Under the pieces are notes generated by a model that saw only the letters and a program-made list of their open reading frames with translations, was not told the DNA's origin and made no database searches. From NCBI RefSeq assembly GCF_000344615.1, contig NZ_KB467825.1:223165-287164 (forward strand): a stretch of DNA of 64,000 nt. The letters are read 5' to 3'. Positions 26,581-36,306 of this stretch are shown in pieces (the stretch's first letter is position 1; each line of letters starts with the position of its first letter). The position numbers and the translations under genes are program-made. Source of the DNA: Janthinobacterium sp. CG3. Lineage in GTDB: Bacteria > Pseudomonadota > Gammaproteobacteria > Burkholderiales > Burkholderiaceae_D.

Positions 26581-26642
26581 GGCGCAAAACAGCCCGCCGC
26601 GGGCGCCAAGAATGAAATTTGCGCAATGTTACGCGGCGGCGG

Positions 26643-26719
26643 TTGACGATATTTGTCAATCGGCGCGCCATTTATTGTCAGTCGGCCATTCCGGCGCCGC
26701 CGCTTGACAATTTTTGTCA
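26643..26719. promoter_or_regulatory. Candidate PilR-type upstream activating sites of pilA
   Basis: Two inverted repeats with the same spacing occur: TTGAC-N7-GTCAA at 26643-26659 and TTGAC-N7-GTCA at 26704-26719, 61 bp apart. A half site TTGTCA lies at 26675-26680. They sit 63-140 bp upstream of the -24 element, the usual place for NtrC-family activators. PilR sites in Pseudomonas contain TGTC repeats, which fits; direct binding here is inference. Confidence 0.6.
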
Positions 26720-26760
26720 GGCCGCATCGGCCGCGCCGCGCGTGTCGGCGGCGCCAATAG

Positions 26761-26786
26761 CAACGGGGAGCCGAAGCTCCCCGTTG
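26761..26786 (-). terminator. Terminator hairpin after sucD
   Basis: A perfect 11-bp stem (CAACGGGGAGC, 26761-26771, with its complement at 26776-26786) closes a loop that reads TTCG on the minus strand, giving the very stable C(UUCG)G tetraloop. It lies 34 bases beyond the sucD stop and upstream of the pilin control region. A U run is lacking, so termination may be partial. Confidence 0.65.
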
Positions 26787-26819
26787 GGTACCACCTTGAC
26801 TGCCTTGGCAACGCTGTGA

Positions 26820-27701
26820 TTACAGCATGGCTTTCAGCAAACGCGCCATTTCGGACGGGTTCTTGGTCACGGTGATGCCGCATGCTTCCATGATTTCCAG
26901 TTTCGCTTGCGCGGTGTCGGCGCCGCCGGAGATCAGCGCGCCGGCGTGGCCCATGCGCTTGCCCGGAGGGGCGGTGACGCCGGCGATAAAGCCGACCACC
27001 GGTTTTTTCATGTTGTCTTTAATCCAATACGCGGCGTTGGCTTCGTCGGGGCCGCCGATTTCGCCGATCATGATGACGGCATCGGTGTCCGGATCGTCGT
27101 TGAACATGCGCATGATGTCGATGTGCTTCAAGCCGTTGATTGGGTCGCCGCCGATGCCCACTGCGCTCGACTGGCCCAGGCCCAGCGCGGTCAGCTGGCC
27201 GACCGCTTCGTACGTCAGCGTGCCCGAACGGGACACCACGCCGATGCGGCCTTGCTTGTGGATGTGACCCGGCATGATGCCGATCTTGATTTCGTCAGGC
27301 GTGATCAGGCCCGGGCAGTTCGGCCCCAGCAGCAGGGTTTTGCTGCCCGACTTGGCCATGCGGTCCTTCAGGGCCATCATGTCGCGCACGGGAATGCCTT
27401 CGGTGATGCAAATGGCCAGGTCCATTTCGGCTTCGACCGCTTCCCAGATCGCCGCGGCGGCGCCCGACGGCGGCACGTAGATCACCGACACGTTGGCGCC
27501 GGTTTCTTTTTTCGCTTCGCCGACGTTGGCGAAAATCGGGATGCCTTCGAAGTCTTCGCCAGCCTTTTTAGGGTTGACGCCGGCCACGAAAGCGGCTTTG
27601 CCGTTCGCGTAGTCGCGGCACATGCGGGTGTGGAACTGGCCGGTCTTGCCGGTGATCCCTTGGGTAACGACTTTGGTATCTTTATTGATCAGAATGGACA
27701 T
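26820..27701 (-). CDS. sucD: Succinate-CoA ligase, alpha subunit
   Basis: SucD binds CoA and carries the phosphohistidine of succinyl-CoA synthetase in the TCA cycle. The 293 residues include the CoA-binding N-terminal part (QGITGKTGQFHT), GVVSRSGTLTYEAV, and the active-site His in MGHAGALISGG. The length is normal. It lies 13 bases after sucC and ends before a stable hairpin. It forms a heterotetramer or heterodimer with SucC. Confidence 0.97.
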   Translation of the reverse strand: MSILINKDTKVVTQGITGKTGQFHTRMCRDYANGKAAFVAGVNPKKAGEDFEGIPIFANVGEAKKETGANVSVIYVPPSGAAAAIWEAVEAEMDLAICITEGIPVRDMMALKDRMAKSGSKTLLLGPNCPGLITPDEIKIGIMPGHIHKQGRIGVVSRSGTLTYEAVGQLTALGLGQSSAVGIGGDPINGLKHIDIMRMFNDDPDTDAVIMIGEIGGPDEANAAYWIKDNMKKPVVGFIAGVTAPPGKRMGHAGALISGGADTAQAKLEIMEACGITVTKNPSEMARLLKAML

Positions 27702-27714
27702 AGTGATTCCTTAA

Positions 27715-28884
27715 TTAAGCGTGGCCGGCAGCGGCAGCCACAACGCTCTTGGCCGCGTCTTCCATGGTATCGGCAGCGATGATAGGCAAACCGGACTCGG
27801 CCAGCATTTTCTTGCCCAGATCTTCGTTGGTACCCTTCATGCGCACCACCAGCGGCACTTGCAGCGAAACCGCCTTGGATGCCGCGATCACGCCTTCGGC
27901 GATGACGTCGCAACGCATGATGCCGCCGAAAATGTTGACCAGGATGGCTTTCAGGCCCGGGTTCTTCAACATGATCTTGAACGCCTCGGTCACTTTTTCC
28001 GCCGTCGCTCCGCCGCCGACGTCGAGGAAGTTGGCCGGCTCGCCGCCGAACAGCTTGATGGTGTCCATGGTGGCCATGGCCAGGCCGGCGCCGTTGACCA
28101 GGCAACCGATGTTGCCGTCGAGCGAAATGTAGGCCAGGTCGAATTTCGACGCTTCCACTTCGGCCGCGTCTTCTTCGTCGAGGTCGCGGAAGGCGACGAT
28201 TTCAGGCTGGCGATACAGCGCGTTGGCGTCGAAGTTGAACTTCGCGTCCAGGGCGATGACCTTGCCGGAGCCGGTCAGGATCAGCGGATTGATTTCGGCC
28301 AGCGAGGCGTCGGTTTCCCAGTACGCCTTGTACAGACCCTGCAATTGGGTGCGGCAATCGGCCAGCGAAGCGGCGGGCACGCCGATCTTGGTGGCGATGT
28401 CGTCGGCTTCGGCGTCGGTCAGGCCGACGGCCGGGTCGATGGCGATCTGGTGGATCAATTCGGGGTGGGACTCGGCGACTTCTTCGATGTCCATGCCGCC
28501 TTCGGAAGACGCCATCAGCACCACGCGCTGGCTGACGCGGTCGGTGACCAGCGAGACGTACAGTTCTTTCTGGATGTCGGCGCCTTCCTCGACCAGCAGG
28601 CGGCGTACCAGTTGGCCTTCGGGGCTGGTCTGGTGCGTGATCAGTTGCATGCCCATGATTTGGTCGGCGTATTCCTTGACCTGCTCCAGCGACTTGGCCA
28701 CTTTCACGCCGCCGCCCTTGCCGCGGCCGCCCGCATGGATTTGCGCCTTGACTACCCACACCGGGCCACCCAGAGTTTCCGCCGCCTTGACTGCGTCTTC
28801 TACGGACATGCACGGGATACCGCGCGGAACCGTCACTCCGTATTTTCGGAGGATTTCTTTGCCTTGATACTCATGGATTTTCAT
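27715..28884 (-). CDS. sucC: Succinate-CoA ligase, beta subunit
   Basis: SucC is the ATP-grasp subunit that binds nucleotide and succinate. The 389 residues start MKIHEYQGKEILRKYG, as in the family, and contain QIHAGGRGKGGGVK, LEINPL-type AEINPLILTG, and the NGAGLAMATMD and NIFGGIMRCD motifs near the C terminus. AAGGGAAG upstream fixes ATG 28884. The gene precedes sucD by 13 bases. The 71-bp gap to the DUF2889 gene upstream may contain the sucCD promoter. Confidence 0.97.
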   Translation of the reverse strand: MKIHEYQGKEILRKYGVTVPRGIPCMSVEDAVKAAETLGGPVWVVKAQIHAGGRGKGGGVKVAKSLEQVKEYADQIMGMQLITHQTSPEGQLVRRLLVEEGADIQKELYVSLVTDRVSQRVVLMASSEGGMDIEEVAESHPELIHQIAIDPAVGLTDAEADDIATKIGVPAASLADCRTQLQGLYKAYWETDASLAEINPLILTGSGKVIALDAKFNFDANALYRQPEIVAFRDLDEEDAAEVEASKFDLAYISLDGNIGCLVNGAGLAMATMDTIKLFGGEPANFLDVGGGATAEKVTEAFKIMLKNPGLKAILVNIFGGIMRCDVIAEGVIAASKAVSLQVPLVVRMKGTNEDLGKKMLAESGLPIIAADTMEDAAKSVVAAAAGHA

Positions 28885-28955
28885 GCTGGCTTCCCTTCTG
28901 ATGCTGATGTGTAAAATGCGGTTGATACTGCGAAAAAAACAAGTGAAACAAGACG

Positions 28956-29531
28956 CTAAGCCGGCCCTGCCTTGACCGCCCAGCGCGGGTAGTACCGTGC
29001 CACGGCGCCGCCGTCGGTGCGCAGCGCGTGGCATTTATCGAGTTGAAACGGTTGCACCAGGGCGGTGGCGGCGTCGGCGTCGGCGCTGTCGTTGGGCGAC
29101 CAGACGTCGTTGGCGAAGGCCTGGATCGCCGCCGTCGGCAGGATTTGCGCCAGTTCGGTCAAATGGGTACAGCCGGCGATGCCGGCGACGCGCTGTTTGA
29201 GTTCGTGGCGGAAGCTTTTCATCAGGTTCAGGCCGATCAGCGCGCGGTAGGCCGGGCCGATGGTGTCGCAGAACCCCGGATACGGCACGGCGTCGGAGGC
29301 CGCTTCGGCGGCGACGATGGTCATGTCGAGGTCGATGGTCAGGCGCAGGCGCAGGTCGTGCAGCGGCGCGCCGCCGGCACGCACACCGGAGGCCAGCGTA
29401 GTGTCGAAAGTCTTGATGTCGCTTATACGGGCGTCGAGATCCCACAAGCCGTCGTCGCGGGCATACGCTTGGACGTCTATTGCGCGAGTATGCCTCAACG
29501 CACGTCGGGAAACTGGGGGTGACAGGGGCAT
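28956..29531 (-). CDS. DUF2889-family protein
   Basis: The 191-residue protein fits DUF2889 proteins of Burkholderiales as I remember them. It starts MPLSPPVSRRALRHTR, has WDLDARISDIK, the middle IDLDMTIVAAEA, and a conserved CDTIGPAYRALIGLNLMKSFRHEL stretch (given here by its ends CDTI and RHEL) followed by GCTHLTEL. Conserved Cys and His residues hint at metal binding or catalysis, but no function is known to me. The gene lies between recX and sucC on the same strand, an arrangement usual in this family of bacteria. The ribosome binding site is weak. Confidence 0.8.
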   Translation of the reverse strand: MPLSPPVSRRALRHTRAIDVQAYARDDGLWDLDARISDIKTFDTTLASGVRAGGAPLHDLRLRLTIDLDMTIVAAEAASDAVPYPGFCDTIGPAYRALIGLNLMKSFRHELKQRVAGIAGCTHLTELAQILPTAAIQAFANDVWSPNDSADADAATALVQPFQLDKCHALRTDGGAVARYYPRWAVKAGPA

Positions 29532-29731
29532 AAATACCGGCGCCGCAATCGCGGCAGTAATAGTTAGCAGCCATGTGCCTACGCACGTTGCCGTAGCTTC
29601 TACGGACAACTACCGCTCATGCGGCGCTGCAAAAACCACAAAAGTGTAGCACACCGCGCCACAAGTTGCGCTGCAACATGCGATTGCCGTCCTTGGATAG
29701 TAGAAAAATGCGCAACAAATACGCCGCGCGC

Positions 29732-30199
29732 CTAGTCGTCGCCGAACGCGTCCTCGTTGGGCGCGCCCTTGATGGCGGCGAACACCGCGCGCTGCGAAAA
29801 ACCGCGCTGCATCAAGAAACGGATGTGTTTCGAGCGCTGCTCGGCGTCGGCCGCGACCGTGCCAAACTTGCGCCGCCACACTTCGCAGGCGCGCTCGGCC
29901 TCGCCGTCGGCCAGGCCGGCCTTGAGTTCCTGCAAGGCCTCGCCGCCGACGCCGTGGCTTTGCAGCTCGGCGACGATGCGGCTGTTGCCGTAGCGCGCGG
30001 AGCGGCGGTGGATCAACGCTTCGGAAAAGCGCTCCTGCGACAGCCAGTTGGCCGCCTCCAGCGCGTCGAGCAGGGCTTCGACGTCGTCGCCCTCCTCGGC
30101 GTGGCGCGCCAGCTTGCGGCCCAGCTCCAGGCGGCTGTGCTCGCGCATCGATAAAAAGCGCAGCGCGCGGCCCTTCAGGCTTAATTGTGGTCGGGGCAT
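29732..30199 (-). CDS. recX: RecA regulatory protein RecX
   Basis: RecX binds RecA filaments and limits recombinase activity. The 155-residue protein is made of three-helix repeats, with family features LSMREHSRLELGRKL, ANWLSQERFSEALIHRRSARYG, described here by the pieces ANWLSQ and RRSARYG, and FLMQRGFSQRAVFAAIKG near the end. It follows recA by 188 bases on the same strand. GGAG six bases upstream supports ATG 30199. A run of twelve G residues (30221-30232) lies 22-33 bases upstream of the start, and a hairpin after recA lies between the two genes, so recX expression is probably lower than recA. Confidence 0.93.
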   Translation of the reverse strand: MPRPQLSLKGRALRFLSMREHSRLELGRKLARHAEEGDDVEALLDALEAANWLSQERFSEALIHRRSARYGNSRIVAELQSHGVGGEALQELKAGLADGEAERACEVWRRKFGTVAADAEQRSKHIRFLMQRGFSQRAVFAAIKGAPNEDAFGDD

Positions 30200-30220
30200 C
30201 GGCGTCTCCAGTGGCTGTGC

Positions 30221-30232
30221 GGGGGGGGGGGG
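30221..30232. repeat. Twelve-base G homopolymer upstream of recX
   Basis: An uninterrupted run of 12 G residues on the plus strand (C on the recX sense strand) lies 22-33 bases before the recX ATG, in the recA-recX gap. Runs this long are prone to slippage in replication and in sequencing. It is outside the reading frame but could alter leader spacing or promoter geometry. Confidence 0.85.
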
Positions 30233-30328
30233 CGGTGCAAACCAAGGGCGTCACCCCGGGGCCCAGCCTGTGGTTTTTTTGACTTTCACGGCGCGTCAGC
30301 GCACTGAAACCTACCCCGAAAACACAAA

Positions 30329-30358
30329 ATCACCGGCCGCAGGGCGCGGCACGGTGAT
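30329..30358 (-). terminator. Intrinsic terminator after recA
   Basis: On the minus strand a hairpin with 7-bp and 5-bp stem parts (ATCACCG/CGGTGAT outside, GCCGC/GCGGC inside, one bulged base) is followed by TTTTGTGTTTT. It lies 30 bases beyond the recA stop. This fits an imperfect Rho-independent terminator that allows partial readthrough into recX. Confidence 0.65.
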
Positions 30359-30387
30359 ATTTACTATTTACTACTACCGCTTGACGC

Positions 30388-31491
<1,104 letters not shown>

Positions 31492-31541
31492 TATGTTCTT
31501 TCAGCCTGAACTAGCGCGTGGGTTAAATTCGTCACAAGCGA

Positions 31542-31561
31542 TACTGTATAAAAAAACAGTG
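31542..31561 (-). promoter_or_regulatory. LexA (SOS) box of recA
   Basis: CTGT-N8-ACAG occurs at 31544-31559 within TACTGTATAAAAAAACAGTG, very close to the E. coli consensus. It is centred about 60 bases upstream of the recA ATG, so recA should be SOS-regulated. The site is also upstream of the divergent response regulator (31696), 135 bases away, so an effect there is less likely. Confidence 0.88.
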
Positions 31562-31695
31562 GTTATTGCAAGCGCCACGTGAATTTGTTTGAAACCGGTC
31601 AACCAGTGCGGTCGTTTCGCGCCGTTTGGCGCAAACGCTCGCCACCCCGCCCAAAATGCCACACAATACAGACTTTCGACGCCGGATGTCGCCCA

Positions 31696-32388
31696 ATGCG
31701 TATTTTACTTGCTGAAGATGATAGCGTGCTGGCCGACGGGCTGACGCGCTCGCTGCGCCAGTCCGGCTACGCCATCGATTGCGTCAAAAACGGCCAGGAG
31801 GCCGACACCGCCCTGTCGACCCAGGAATTCGACCTGTTGATCCTCGACCTCGGCCTGCCCAAGCTGTCCGGCCTGGAGGTGCTGCGGCGCCTGCGCGGGC
31901 GCGGCGCGGCGCTGCCGGTGCTGATACTCACGGCGGCCGACTCGATCGAGCAGCGCGTCAACGGCCTCGACCTGGGCGCCGACGACTACATGGCCAAGCC
32001 CTTCGCCCTCTCCGAGCTGGAGGCGCGGGTGCGCGCGCTGACGCGCCGCGGCGGCGGCGGCGCCACCGTCATCAAGCACGGCCCGCTCAGCTACGACCAG
32101 GTCGGGCGCAGCGCCTACATCCACGAGCAGATGCTGGACCTGTCGGCGCGCGAACTGGGCTTGCTGGAAATTTTGCTGGGCCGTACCGGCCGCCTGGTGT
32201 CGAAGGAACAACTGGTCGACCACCTGTGCGAATGGGGCGAAGAGGTCAGCAACAACGCCATCGAAGTGTATGTGCACCGCCTGCGCAAGAAGATCGAGGT
32301 CGGCGGCGTGCGCATCGTCACCGTGCGCGGCCTCGGCTATTGCCTGGAAAAATTCAGCGACCCGGCCGGCAAGACCGACGCCCGGTGA
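31696..32388 (+). CDS. OmpR/PhoB-family response regulator
   Basis: The 230-residue protein has a receiver domain (1-115; acidic pair EDD, phosphoacceptor Asp51 in LILDLGLPKLSGL, Lys in MAKPFAL) and a winged-helix DNA-binding domain (about 130-222, ending VRGLGYCLE). It resembles the QseB/TctD class. ATG 31696 (MRILLAEDD) fits the family; the in-frame extension upstream is intergenic. The stop overlaps the GTG of the cognate sensor kinase. The symporter genes follow, so it probably controls solute uptake in response to the kinase signal. Confidence 0.92.
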   Translation: MRILLAEDDSVLADGLTRSLRQSGYAIDCVKNGQEADTALSTQEFDLLILDLGLPKLSGLEVLRRLRGRGAALPVLILTAADSIEQRVNGLDLGADDYMAKPFALSELEARVRALTRRGGGGATVIKHGPLSYDQVGRSAYIHEQMLDLSARELGLLEILLGRTGRLVSKEQLVDHLCEWGEEVSNNAIEVYVHRLRKKIEVGGVRIVTVRGLGYCLEKFSDPAGKTDAR

Positions 32389-33917
32389 GCCAGCGCGACG
32401 CCGAGCCGGCCGACGACGACGCCGACGCCGCCTGGGCCGAGCCGTTCGCCGCCGAACGCGACGACGGCGTCCAGCATTCGCTGTTCGGCGAGATCCTCGA
32501 CTGGATGCTGGCGCCGCTGCTGCTGCTGTGGCCGATGAGCATCGCCATCACCTACCTGGTCGCCAAGGCCATCGCCAACCAGCCGTTCGACCACGCGCTC
32601 GAAGACAGCGTCACCGTGCTGGCGCAGCAGGTGCGCGAGGTCGACGGCAAGCTGGTCAAGCGCCTGCCCGGCTCGGCGCGCGACATGCTGCGCGCCGACG
32701 ACGTCGACAGCGTCTACTTCCTGATCCTGGGCCGGCGCGGCGAATACGTCGACGGCGACCGCGACCTGGCGCCGCCGCTCGACGAGGACCGCTTCCGCAG
32801 CGGCCGGGTGCTGTTTCGCAACGACAGCATGCACGGCACGCCGATCCGCGTCGCCTTCACCTACCTCGACCTGGCCGACGCCGGCGCCGACGAGCCGCGG
32901 CGCGCCCTGGTGCAGGTCGCCGAAACCCTCGACAAGCGCGCCCACCTGGCCAACGAGATCATCAAGGGCGTCATTTTGCCGCAGTTCATCATCCTGCCGA
33001 TCGTGCTGGCGCTGGTCTGGTTCGCGCTGGCGCGCGGCCTGTCGCCGTTGGCGCAGTTGCAGGAGCGCATACGCGCGCGCGCCCCGGACGACCTCAGCCC
33101 GATCGAGCCGGGCCAGGTGCCGGAGGAGATTTCGCCGCTGGTGGGCTCGCTCAACGACATGCTGGCGCGCCTGTCGCTGTCGATCGAGATGCAAAAGCGC
33201 TTCATCGCCGACGCCGCGCACCAGATGAAGACGCCGCTGGCGGGCATGCGCATGCAGTCCGAGCTGGCGCTGCGCCAAACCGACCAGCGGGAAATCCACC
33301 GCTCGCTGCAGCAGTTGGCGAAAAGCTCGGAGGCGGCCACGCGCCTGGTCAACCAGTTGCTGGCGCTGGCGCGCGCCGAGAACCAGCCGCAGGCCGGCGC
33401 GCCGTTTGAGCGGGTCGAACTGAACGCGCTGGCGCGCGACGCCGTGCGCGACTGGGTGCCGGCCTCGTTCAAGCTGCGCATCGACCTCGGCTTCGAGGAA
33501 GCGGACGGCCCGGCCGGCATCGCCGGCAACGCCATCATGCTGCGCGAGCTGCTCTCCAACCTGATCGACAACGCGCTGCGCTACACGCCGGCCGGCGGCA
33601 GCGTCACCGTGCGCGTGCGCCGCGACGGCGCCGCCGGCCGGGCGCTGCTGGAGGTCGAGGACACCGGCCCGGGCATCGCCGCGGCCGAGCGCGGGCGCGT
33701 CTTCGAGCGCTTTTACCGCATCCTCGGCAGCAACGCCGACGGCAGCGGCCTGGGCCTGGCGATCGTGCGCGAAATCGCCCAGCAGCACGGCGCCGACGTC
33801 GAGGTCCTTTCCAACCCGCGCGGCCGGCCGCCGACATGGCCGGGCTGCCTGTTCCGCCTGGGCTTCGCGCCGCAGGGCGAGGACGCGCCCGCCGACACCG
33901 AGAGCAAGCATGGATAA
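32385..33917 (+). CDS. TctE-type sensor histidine kinase
   Basis: The 510-residue membrane kinase has an acidic N-terminal extension of about 40 residues, a membrane segment (about 42-65) and a periplasmic 2CSK_N-like domain (about 66-195). A second membrane segment (about 200-222) precedes the HAMP-like linker. HisKA has the phosphoacceptor His in DAAHQMKTPLAGMRMQ, and HATPase_c has NLIDNALRYTP and GSGLGLAIV. Kinases of this type (TctE, QseC) often regulate adjacent transporters for carboxylates. The GTG at 32385 overlaps the regulator stop (GTGA). Its own stop overlaps the start of the small symporter subunit. Confidence 0.9.
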   Translation: MSQRDAEPADDDADAAWAEPFAAERDDGVQHSLFGEILDWMLAPLLLLWPMSIAITYLVAKAIANQPFDHALEDSVTVLAQQVREVDGKLVKRLPGSARDMLRADDVDSVYFLILGRRGEYVDGDRDLAPPLDEDRFRSGRVLFRNDSMHGTPIRVAFTYLDLADAGADEPRRALVQVAETLDKRAHLANEIIKGVILPQFIILPIVLALVWFALARGLSPLAQLQERIRARAPDDLSPIEPGQVPEEISPLVGSLNDMLARLSLSIEMQKRFIADAAHQMKTPLAGMRMQSELALRQTDQREIHRSLQQLAKSSEAATRLVNQLLALARAENQPQAGAPFERVELNALARDAVRDWVPASFKLRIDLGFEEADGPAGIAGNAIMLRELLSNLIDNALRYTPAGGSVTVRVRRDGAAGRALLEVEDTGPGIAAAERGRVFERFYRILGSNADGSGLGLAIVREIAQQHGADVEVLSNPRGRPPTWPGCLFRLGFAPQGEDAPADTESKHG

Positions 33918-34188
33918 CACCCCTGAGGCCGGCCCCGCCCTGGCGGCGCGCCGCGCCGCGCACTGGCGCCAGACCCGCCGCCTGACGGCGCTGCTGCTGG
34001 CGCTGTGGTTCGCCACCGGCTTTGGCAGCGTATTCTTCGCCCGCGAGCTGTACCAGTACAGCGTGTTCGGCTGGCCGCTGTCGTTCTACATGGCGGCGCA
34101 GGGCTCGTCGCTGGTCTACCTGGCCATCGTCGTCGCCTACGCCTGGCGCATGCGGCGGCTCGACCGCGCCGCCGGGGCGCCGCCGTGA
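33910..34188 (+). CDS. DUF4212 small subunit of sodium:solute symporter
   Basis: The 92-residue membrane protein has two transmembrane segments (about 25-47 and 55-82) and DUF4212 features: WFATGFGSVFFARELYQY and GWPLSFYMAAQGS. In this transporter type it always accompanies a large SSS-family protein. It starts inside the end of the kinase gene and ends overlapping the GTG of the large subunit, so four genes are translationally linked. Confidence 0.9.
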   Translation: MDNTPEAGPALAARRAAHWRQTRRLTALLLALWFATGFGSVFFARELYQYSVFGWPLSFYMAAQGSSLVYLAIVVAYAWRMRRLDRAAGAPP

Positions 34189-36233
34189 GCGCCGCGGCGC
34201 GCTTTTTGCGCCGCCTGCGGCGCTACTACCTGCTCTTTAGCGGCGGCTTCGCGGCCTTCCTGCTGTCGCTGGCGGTGCTTGAGCAAGAGGGCATGCCGCG
34301 CATTTGGATCGGCTACCTGTTCATGTTGGCCACCATCGTGCTGTACGCCAGCATCGGCGTGCTCAGCCGCACCTCCAACGTCGCCGAATACTACGTCGCC
34401 GGGCGGCGCGTGCCGGCCATGTTCAACGGCATGGCGACGGCGGCCGACTGGATCTCGGCGGCCAGCTTCATCAGCCTGGCCGGCGGCCTGTACCTGCACG
34501 GCTTCGACGGCCTGGCCTACATCATGGGCTGGACCGGCGGCTACTGCCTGGTGGCGCTGCTGATCGCGCCCTACCTGCGCAAGTTCGCCCAGTACACCAT
34601 CCCCGACTTCCTGGCGGCGCGCTACGGCGGCGGCGCCGGCGGGCGCGGCGGCCCGGTGCGCATGATGGCGGTGGCCGCCACCATCGTCGTCTCCTTCATC
34701 TACGTGGTGGCGCAGATCTACGCGGTCGGCCTGATCGCCTCGCGCTTCACCGGCGTCGACTTCTCGGTCGGCATCTTCCTCGGCCTGGCCAGCATCCTGG
34801 TCTGCTCCTTCCTCGGCGGCATGCGGGCGATCACCTGGACCCAGGTGGCGCAGTACATCATCATCCTGGTGGCCTTCCTGATCCCGGCGATGTGGCTGGC
34901 GGTCAAGCACGCCGACAACCCGCTGCCGCAACTGGCTTACGGCAAGGTGCTGCCGCTGCTGGGCGCGCGCGAGCGGGCCATCGACGCCGACCCGCGCGAG
35001 CTGCAGGTGCGCGCCGTCTTCCTGCGGCGCGCCGCCGGCTTCGACGCCAGGCTGCTGGCGCTGCCGGTGTCGTGGGAGCAGGGCCGCCTGGCGGCGCAGC
35101 GCCAGCTGGACGCCGCGCGCGCCCGCAACGCCAGCCTGAGCGATATCCGCGGCGCCGAGCGGGCGCTCATCGCCTACCCGAAAAACCCCGACGAGGCGCG
35201 CCTGGAATGGCGCGCCGCGCGCGCGCTGAACCTGGCGCGGGCGCAGCCGCCGGTGCCGCACGCGCTGCCGTTCCCGGCGCCGGACCGGGCCGCCTCCGAC
35301 GTCAAGCGCAACAACTTCCTGGCACTGGTGTTTTGCCTGATGCTGGGCACGGCGGCGCTGCCGCACATCCTGATGCGCTCCTACACCACGGCGTCGGTGC
35401 ACGAAACCCGCGTCTCGGTCGGCTGGGCGCTGTTTTTCATCCTGCTGATCTACCTGACGCTGCCGGCGCTGGCGGTGCTGGTCAAGTACGACATCTACAC
35501 GGCGCTGGTGGGCAGCGACTACGCCCACCTGCCGACCTGGGTGGCGTACTGGGCCAACGTCGACAAGCTGGCGCCCTTGATGAGCATTGTCGACACCAAC
35601 CGCGACGGCGTGGTGCAACTGGCCGAGATCGCCATCGACGCCGACGTGCTGGTGCTGGCCACGCCGGAAATCGCCGGCCTGCCCTACGTCATCTCCGGCC
35701 TGGTCGCCGCCGGCGGCCTGGCGGCGGCGCTGTCGACCGCCGACGGCCTGCTACTGGCCATTTCCAACGCGCTATCGCACGACGTCTACTACAAGGTGGT
35801 CGACCCGGCCGCGTCGACGCAGAAGCGGGTGACCATTTCCAAGCTGCTGCTGCTGGCGGTGGCCTTCATCGCCGCCTACACCGCCTCGCAAAAGCCGGCC
35901 GACATCCTGTCGCTGGTGGGCGCCGCCTTCTCGCTGGCGGGTTCGACGCTGTTCCCGGCGCTGGCGCTGGGCGTGTTCTGGCGCCGCGCCAACCACCAGG
36001 GCGCCATCGCCGGCATGCTGGCCGGCTTCGGCGTGTGCCTGTACTACATGCTGCACACCAACCCGATGCTCGGCGGCAGCGCGGCCGGCCAGTGGTTCCA
36101 CATCGCGCCGATTTCGGCCGGCATCTTCGGCGTGCCGGCCGGCTTGGCGGCGACGGCGCTGGTGAGCTGGCTGACGCCGCCGCCGGGGCGCCGCAGCGCC
36201 GCCCTGGTCGAGCATATCCGCGCCCCCGAATAG
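34185..36233 (+). CDS. Sodium:solute symporter large subunit (VC_2705-type SSS family)
   Basis: The 682-residue inner-membrane symporter has about 13 membrane segments. Family features include TSNVAEYYVAGRRVPAMFNG, TAADWISAASFISLAGGLY (first and last parts of the sodium-site region), and ATPEIAGLPYVISGLVAAGG followed by LSTADGLLLAISNALSHD. A long hydrophilic region (about 265-380) interrupts the membrane core. Residues 470-481 form a canonical EF-hand loop, DTNRDGVVQLAE. Relatives carry acetate, lactate or other organic acids; the substrate here is unknown. The GTG start overlaps the DUF4212 stop. Confidence 0.9.
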   Translation: MSAAARFLRRLRRYYLLFSGGFAAFLLSLAVLEQEGMPRIWIGYLFMLATIVLYASIGVLSRTSNVAEYYVAGRRVPAMFNGMATAADWISAASFISLAGGLYLHGFDGLAYIMGWTGGYCLVALLIAPYLRKFAQYTIPDFLAARYGGGAGGRGGPVRMMAVAATIVVSFIYVVAQIYAVGLIASRFTGVDFSVGIFLGLASILVCSFLGGMRAITWTQVAQYIIILVAFLIPAMWLAVKHADNPLPQLAYGKVLPLLGARERAIDADPRELQVRAVFLRRAAGFDARLLALPVSWEQGRLAAQRQLDAARARNASLSDIRGAERALIAYPKNPDEARLEWRAARALNLARAQPPVPHALPFPAPDRAASDVKRNNFLALVFCLMLGTAALPHILMRSYTTASVHETRVSVGWALFFILLIYLTLPALAVLVKYDIYTALVGSDYAHLPTWVAYWANVDKLAPLMSIVDTNRDGVVQLAEIAIDADVLVLATPEIAGLPYVISGLVAAGGLAAALSTADGLLLAISNALSHDVYYKVVDPAASTQKRVTISKLLLLAVAFIAAYTASQKPADILSLVGAAFSLAGSTLFPALALGVFWRRANHQGAIAGMLAGFGVCLYYMLHTNPMLGGSAAGQWFHIAPISAGIFGVPAGLAATALVSWLTPPPGRRSAALVEHIRAPE

Positions 36234-36306
36234 TGGATTTACAGCAACAACCATGCTAGTGTTGCATATTTATCCATTCGGCGAACCACGCGCCGCGAAA
36301 GCCCTT

